DNA from: Cryptomeria japonica | Lineage: Eukaryota > Streptophyta > Pinopsida > Cupressales > Cupressaceae | DNA: 64,000 bases | Assembly: GCF_030272615.1 (NCBI RefSeq) | Contig: NC_081411.1 | Span: forward strand, 157,680,471 to 157,744,470 | Direction of reading: 5' to 3' | Part shown: one piece after another, positions 59,885-64,000 of the stretch | How the letters are laid out: every line of letters begins with the position of its first letter | Position numbering within the stretch: position 1 is the first letter of the stretch | The notes under the pieces: generated by a model | What the model was told of the DNA's origin: nothing | The model's input: the letters and a program-made list of their open reading frames with translations, nothing else | The model's database searches: none | Translations under genes and position numbers: made by a program

Positions 59885-59975
59885 GTGATGATGCCTGGCT
59901 TATTGATTTAGGGACCTCCTACCACATGAAACATCACAAGGAGTGGATTTCCTTTGTGACAAGAGTATGAAGAAG
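59885..59975 (+). pseudogene. Copia element A protease remnant
   Basis: DAWLIDLGTSYHMKHHKEW corresponds to the copia protease block WxxDSGAxxHM, with the active-site DSG changed to DLG. The flanking sequence is degraded. Confidence 0.7.
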
Positions 59976-60284
59976 TTTGTTTCCTTGGCAAAAAAAGTAT
60001 GAAGAAGGTTTTTGCTGAAGGAAAGGTAAATTTACATTTCAATGATAAAAAAATAAAAACCAATTGATAATGTTTTGCATATTTAAAGACTTGTGAGAAA
60101 TCTTCCTTCTATATCCAAACTGAATGATTTCAAAGTGCATGTGACATTTGACAAGTCTAGTTGTATGTTGGTAAGAGGGTTGGTGATATCTAAAGGATCA
60201 TGAATAGGAACTTTGTTTAGGCTTAATGTCTCTACATTTTGTAACTTGGTGAATTTAACTAAAAATGAAAATACATGTATGATG

Positions 60285-60871
60285 TTGCAATAGAGATTGG
60301 ATCACATTGGTGAAAAAAGTCTTAGGGCCATTATAAATTAAAAATTGATTCATAATATTTCTTATTATTTTGTTGGCAAGAATGATTTTTGTGAGCATTG
60401 TGTGTTTGGTTAACATAATAGATCATCATGTCCTAAAGGAATCTATAAGGAAAAGGGATCAATAGAGATTATTCATTCGAATGTGTGTGCTCAAGTGAAT
60501 GTTGTTTCTTTCGTTAAATCTCAATATTATGTTTCATTTGTTGATGATTTTTTAAGATACACAATAAGATAAATGTGTTCAGGATTGACAATGTGGGTAA
60601 ATTTTCTTCAAGGGAATTTTATGAGTTCTATAAGAATGTAGGCATTATTCAAGAAAAGACTACTCCTTACACTCCCCAACAAAATGGGGTACTAGAAAGA
60701 ATGAACTTAACCATAATGGAAAGAGTTAGGAGCATATTGAGTGCTGCTAAGCTTGATAGATGCTTTTGGATAGAAGTTGTTGGTATTGCTTGTTATTTGA
60801 TGAATGCGTCTCCTTATTTAGTTCGTATTGACAAAACCCATTATAAATTTTGTATAGGTAGAATGCAATAA
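60285..60871 (+). pseudogene. Copia element A integrase
   Basis: Begins RLDHIGEKSLRAIIN, then FCEHCVFGxHNRSSCPKGIY (HHCC zinc domain), SQYYVSFVDDFLRYT (core, first catalytic Asp), then FRIDNVGKFSSREFYEFYKN (second Asp), YTPQQNGVLERMNLTIMERV (catalytic Glu) and KLDRCFWIEVVGIACYLMNA. The last ~97 codons are an open frame. A short deletion or frame change lies near 60560. Integrase joins element DNA to the host chromosome. Confidence 0.85.
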
Positions 60872-61480
60872 GTTACACACTTAAGGATCTTTGATTGTGA
60901 GGCTTTCATTCATGTCCCTTAGGAGAAATGATCTAAACTATATCCGAAAACTAAAAAATGCACCTTCATTGGTTGTGGTGAAAATATCAAAGGTTATAAG
61001 CTTTGGAATCCTCTAACTCAAAAAATAATTCTTTCTAGAGATGTTATTTTTAGGGAGTTTAGAGCTTACTCAAGCGAAGAACAAACGAAGGAGAAGACAA
61101 AGATAATGTAACTTGAAACAAGTATTGGGAACTAGGAAGATGCACATGTAGATGGATAGATAGATGGATATGAGGATGGAGAAGAAGAGGGTTCAGAAAG
61201 TTAAAATAATGTGTAGGATGAGCATATAGAGAAAGATGAACAAATTGAGCTCATTACTGCTACCTTGAGGATGTCCAAAAGGAAAGAAAATCCACTTGAC
61301 ATGTATAGCCCATCATATTTCTGTTCTATATCTATTGTTTTTAACTACTTATATGAACCTAGATCCTTTACGGAGGCTCTTTCTTCAAAGGAAAGTGACT
61401 CTTGGATGTAGTAGGAGATGGTGGCCTTACATAGTTGTGACACTTCAGATCTTGTAAGTTTTCACAAAGGAAGGAAGTCC
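60872..61480 (+). other. Copia element A integrase-RT linker
   Basis: Degraded region with KCTFIGCGENIKGYKLWNPL, IILSRDVIFREF (the usual CxFxGYxxxxKGYRLWxP and SRDVxFxE blocks), then an acidic stretch near 61100-61230. No intact frame. Confidence 0.65.
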
Positions 61481-62135
61481 ATTAGATGCAAGTGCATATT
61501 TAAAAAGAAGTTTGGAGCAAAGAAATAGTTAGATCAATGCAACGCCAAATTGGTTGCTAAGGGCCTACTCCTCGAGAGAGGGAGTTGATTTTGGTTAAAT
61601 TTTATCTCATGTTCCAAAATTGACCTCTATTATATTTCTATCATCTATTGCTATTTTTTTTTTTTTTAATGTGATAATGGATGGTAAAAAAAATTTCTTG
61701 CATGGGGATCTTGAGGAGGAGATTTGTATGTGTGATCCTGGCAATTTTTTTGTGAATGAGAAAGAATAATACATTTACAGGTTAAAGAGATCCTTGCATG
61801 GTTTGAAACAATCACCTAGTATATGGAACTATAAGTTCAATAATTTTATATTGAATTAGAGTTTCAAGAGGAGTGAGGGAGATCATTATGTTTATATTAA
61901 GTTTATTGATGATTAGATACTAATAATTTTCTTGTATGTTGAAAAAATGTTCATGGGTAATAGCAAGGTGATGATTAGAGAAATCAATGCTCAACTTTCT
62001 GGGACATTTGGTATGAAAGACTTAGGGGTTGCAAAGTATATTCTTGGGATGGAGATTAGTATAATTTAGGTTCATAAAAATATTTAGTCAAACCAAAGTA
62101 CAAGTATGTTGATTCTATTTTGTTGGGGTTTAATA
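61481..62135 (+). pseudogene. pol: Copia element A reverse transcriptase, truncated
   Basis: Contains DLEEEIYMCDPGNFFVNEKE, YRLKRSLHGLKQSP, FKRSEGDHYVYIKFIDD, then LYVEKMFM in place of LYVDDMLV, so both catalytic Asp are lost, then AQLSGTFGMKDLGVAKYILG and YVDSILLGFNM. It stops at 62135, where the LTR of element B begins. RNase H is not in this window. Confidence 0.85.
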
Positions 62136-63031
62136 TGTTGGGAAAATAGTGTCTTAACCTTGTATTTACATAAGGTTACTAATTATAGTAAGTTTTTTTT
62201 TTGAGTATGAAATGTTATGAAATTTCCCACAAAGCTTTAGATTGGCTAGATAAGCATGCTGGTAAATTTTAGCCACAAGATCACATCTAGTTTTGAAGAT
62301 ATGAAAGTTTCCATTTTGGAAGGGACCAATGAAAGCTTTAAATTTAATTTTGAGGAATTTAGACCCTTTTAAATTCTCTAAAATGTAGGTGTAATTTACA
62401 TAGCAAATTATGAAATGATAGATAAGTTTGTGAGCTTTTCAGTGCTTCAAACAGTTTGTCAATCGGACACCCAGTTCATAAGTTATGTCCTCTGAAAGTT
62501 TGGACTCCTGAAATAGGAAAAAAAATGTCTCAGACACATAAATGAGCTGTAAAAGGGAGGGACATGTGTTGATGTCTATTTTAACACATCATAAGGAATC
62601 CCTATTTGAGACAAGGTCATCTCTACTTTATTGGGTGGTTTTAGCCCATGGTTTTGTAATATAGTTTGATGGTTTCCTGTATTATATCTCTTATATATGA
62701 GGTGTGTGAGATAGAGGTTGTGAATAAGAGTCTTATGGCTATTGAGTTACCTTTGAATCTCTAATTAGTGGTACTCCTGTGAAGATCCTACTCTGCAAGT
62801 ATATTTTAATCTATTATTGATTGTTGAATAATATATTGAGCTGCTTTTCGAGTGTAGGGTTTTTCTCCCAAAAGGGTTTTCTGCATGTAAATCACTATGT
62901 TATGGTATGCATGTTATTCTATCTATTTCTATTAAGTTTCTATAACTATTATAATGATCTTTAAAAAAAATTGTATTGCACTCCTCTCAAGGTTAGTCTA
63001 GGAAGTTGTTCCACTACTTAACTTCCTTACA
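62136..63031 (+). repeat. 5' LTR of copia element B
   Basis: Runs TGTTGGGAAAATAGTG ... CTTAACTTCCTTACA, 896 bases. It interrupts the RT of element A. The base run before it, TAATA, is the expected 5 bp target site; the partner lies beyond the window. A TATA-like CTCTTATATATGAGG is near 62690. It is followed by AGTGGTAGCGATGTG, a decayed primer-binding site. Confidence 0.8.
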
Positions 63032-63155
63032 AGTGGTAGCGATGTGTGATCACTTTCAGTTTCAGCTGTGGGTTGTTGTGCTTTTTAAACCAATCCAAAT
63101 TTGAGTGGGAACCTATGCAAAAGATACTTTTTGATCTTGTTGCAAGAATTTTCAG

Positions 63156-64000
63156 ATGGTAGTTTCATCAGGGAGAATAGTGGTGGAGAAATTTAATGGA
63201 AGTAATTTTGAGATGTGGAAGTTGAAGATGGAAGATCTTTTAAAAGATCTCGAGATCTGTGGGATGTTGTTGATGTGAATGTCTCAAGACCTATAGATCC
63301 TACTACGATGGCTTAGTATGATGTTGTGGATAAAAAAGTCAAGGGTCTAATCAGTTTGCTCTTAGCAGACTCTATTCTTATGAACATCCATGAAGAGAAC
63401 TCTACAAATAAGTTATGGATTAAGTTTGGTGAAATTTATCAAGTGAAATATTTATTAAATCATATTTTCTTGAGGTTCAAGAAATTGTATTCCTTGAAGA
63501 TGGAAGAGGGTGGATGAATTACAGACAACCTAGAAGCATTTAATATGTTGGTGTCTCAATTGGTATCTGTTGGTGGTACGATGGATGAAGAGGAGAAATG
63601 TCAGATCTCACTTTGATCTTTTCTTGATTCATGGGATTCTCTTATTATGGCTATTAGTAGTACTTCTGTTGATTTGAATTATAAAGATGTGATGGATGCC
63701 CAACTTGGTGAAGAGATGTAGAGGAAGGTATCCATCAATTTGAAGGAAGTTATAGATGTTCATGGAAGACCTAAGGAAAAAGGTAAGAATAATGAGAACC
63801 GCAATAAGTCCAAATCCAAGGGGAGAAAAAAATATCTTGGAATGTCCAAATTCATTTGTTGGAATTGTGGTAAATTAGGGCACATCCGTAAGGATTGCAA
63901 AAATGGAAAGAAGAAAAAAAAGATGAAGTTTGATTTTTATTATGAGTTCGAGAAGGAAGATGGTTCTGCATTCATTGTAGCTTTGGCTACTCATATAGGT
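63156..64000 (+). pseudogene. gag: Copia element B gag, runs off the window
   Basis: Starts ATG at 63156: VVEKFNGSNFEMWKLKMEDL, a frameshift near 63250, then DLWDVVDVNVSRPIDPTTMA, KKVKGLISLLLADSILMNIH, FKKLYSLKMEEGG, then VSVGGTMDEEEKCQISL, and the zinc knuckle CWNCGKLGHIRKDC with all four ligands intact at about 63860, followed by a lysine-rich tail. In-frame stops occur near 63316, 63515, 63617 and 63719. It is less decayed than element A, as expected for the later insertion. Confidence 0.85.

Overview
This is an AT-rich piece of nuclear DNA from a land plant. No intact host gene is visible. Almost everything recognisable is a transposable element in a plant family: a chromovirus (Ty3/gypsy) with multi-kilobase LTRs, Ty1/copia elements, L1-type LINEs carrying an RNase H domain, solo LTRs and TA/TG microsatellites. 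Nearly every coding region is broken by stops but still alignable by eye. Old, nested, slowly decaying insertions like these fit a large plant genome, and a gymnosperm is my best guess, but nothing in the window proves the lineage.

Layout. 1-6700: a minus-strand LTR element with no visible pol; it carries a coiled-coil plus four-zinc-knuckle gag-like frame and a second frame of about 1,020 codons. It sits in a TA/TG microsatellite inside the 5' LTR of the next element. 6701-19754: a Tekay/Del-like chromovirus (gag, protease, RT, RNase H, integrase remnants, chromodomain). Its 5' LTR is enlarged by two microsatellites flanking a probable 1.2 kb solo LTR. 19755-30292: old sequence with a minus-strand gypsy gag remnant, cut by a 4.16 kb solo LTR of the chromovirus family (perfect CCACT duplication), then a 1.14 kb solo LTR (perfect GCCCC duplication). 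30293-37136: the only part that looks host-derived, with a minus-strand leucine-rich-repeat fragment, coiled-coil exons and a possible first exon that recurs at 56.9 kb. 37137-42291: minus-strand LINE remnants, with a 2.75 kb long-inverted-repeat (foldback-like) element between them that contains a palindromic satellite and a purine-rich array. 42861-50250: a plus-strand L1-type LINE, interrupted by a 548 bp insert flanked by a 55 bp duplication and by a 1.41 kb LTR. 50280-52292: truncated copia and chromovirus LTRs, each with a primer-binding site, and a microsatellite. 53640-54560: another minus-strand LINE remnant. 58440-64000: one copia element with another inserted into its RT; the second runs off the window.

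No gene set here works together as a pathway. The interest lies in the structure: the foldback element with its palindromic satellite, the pol-less LTR element with long preserved frames, the hairpin modules at the same place in related LTRs, the dominance of TAG among nonsense codons, and the duplicated exon-1-like unit.
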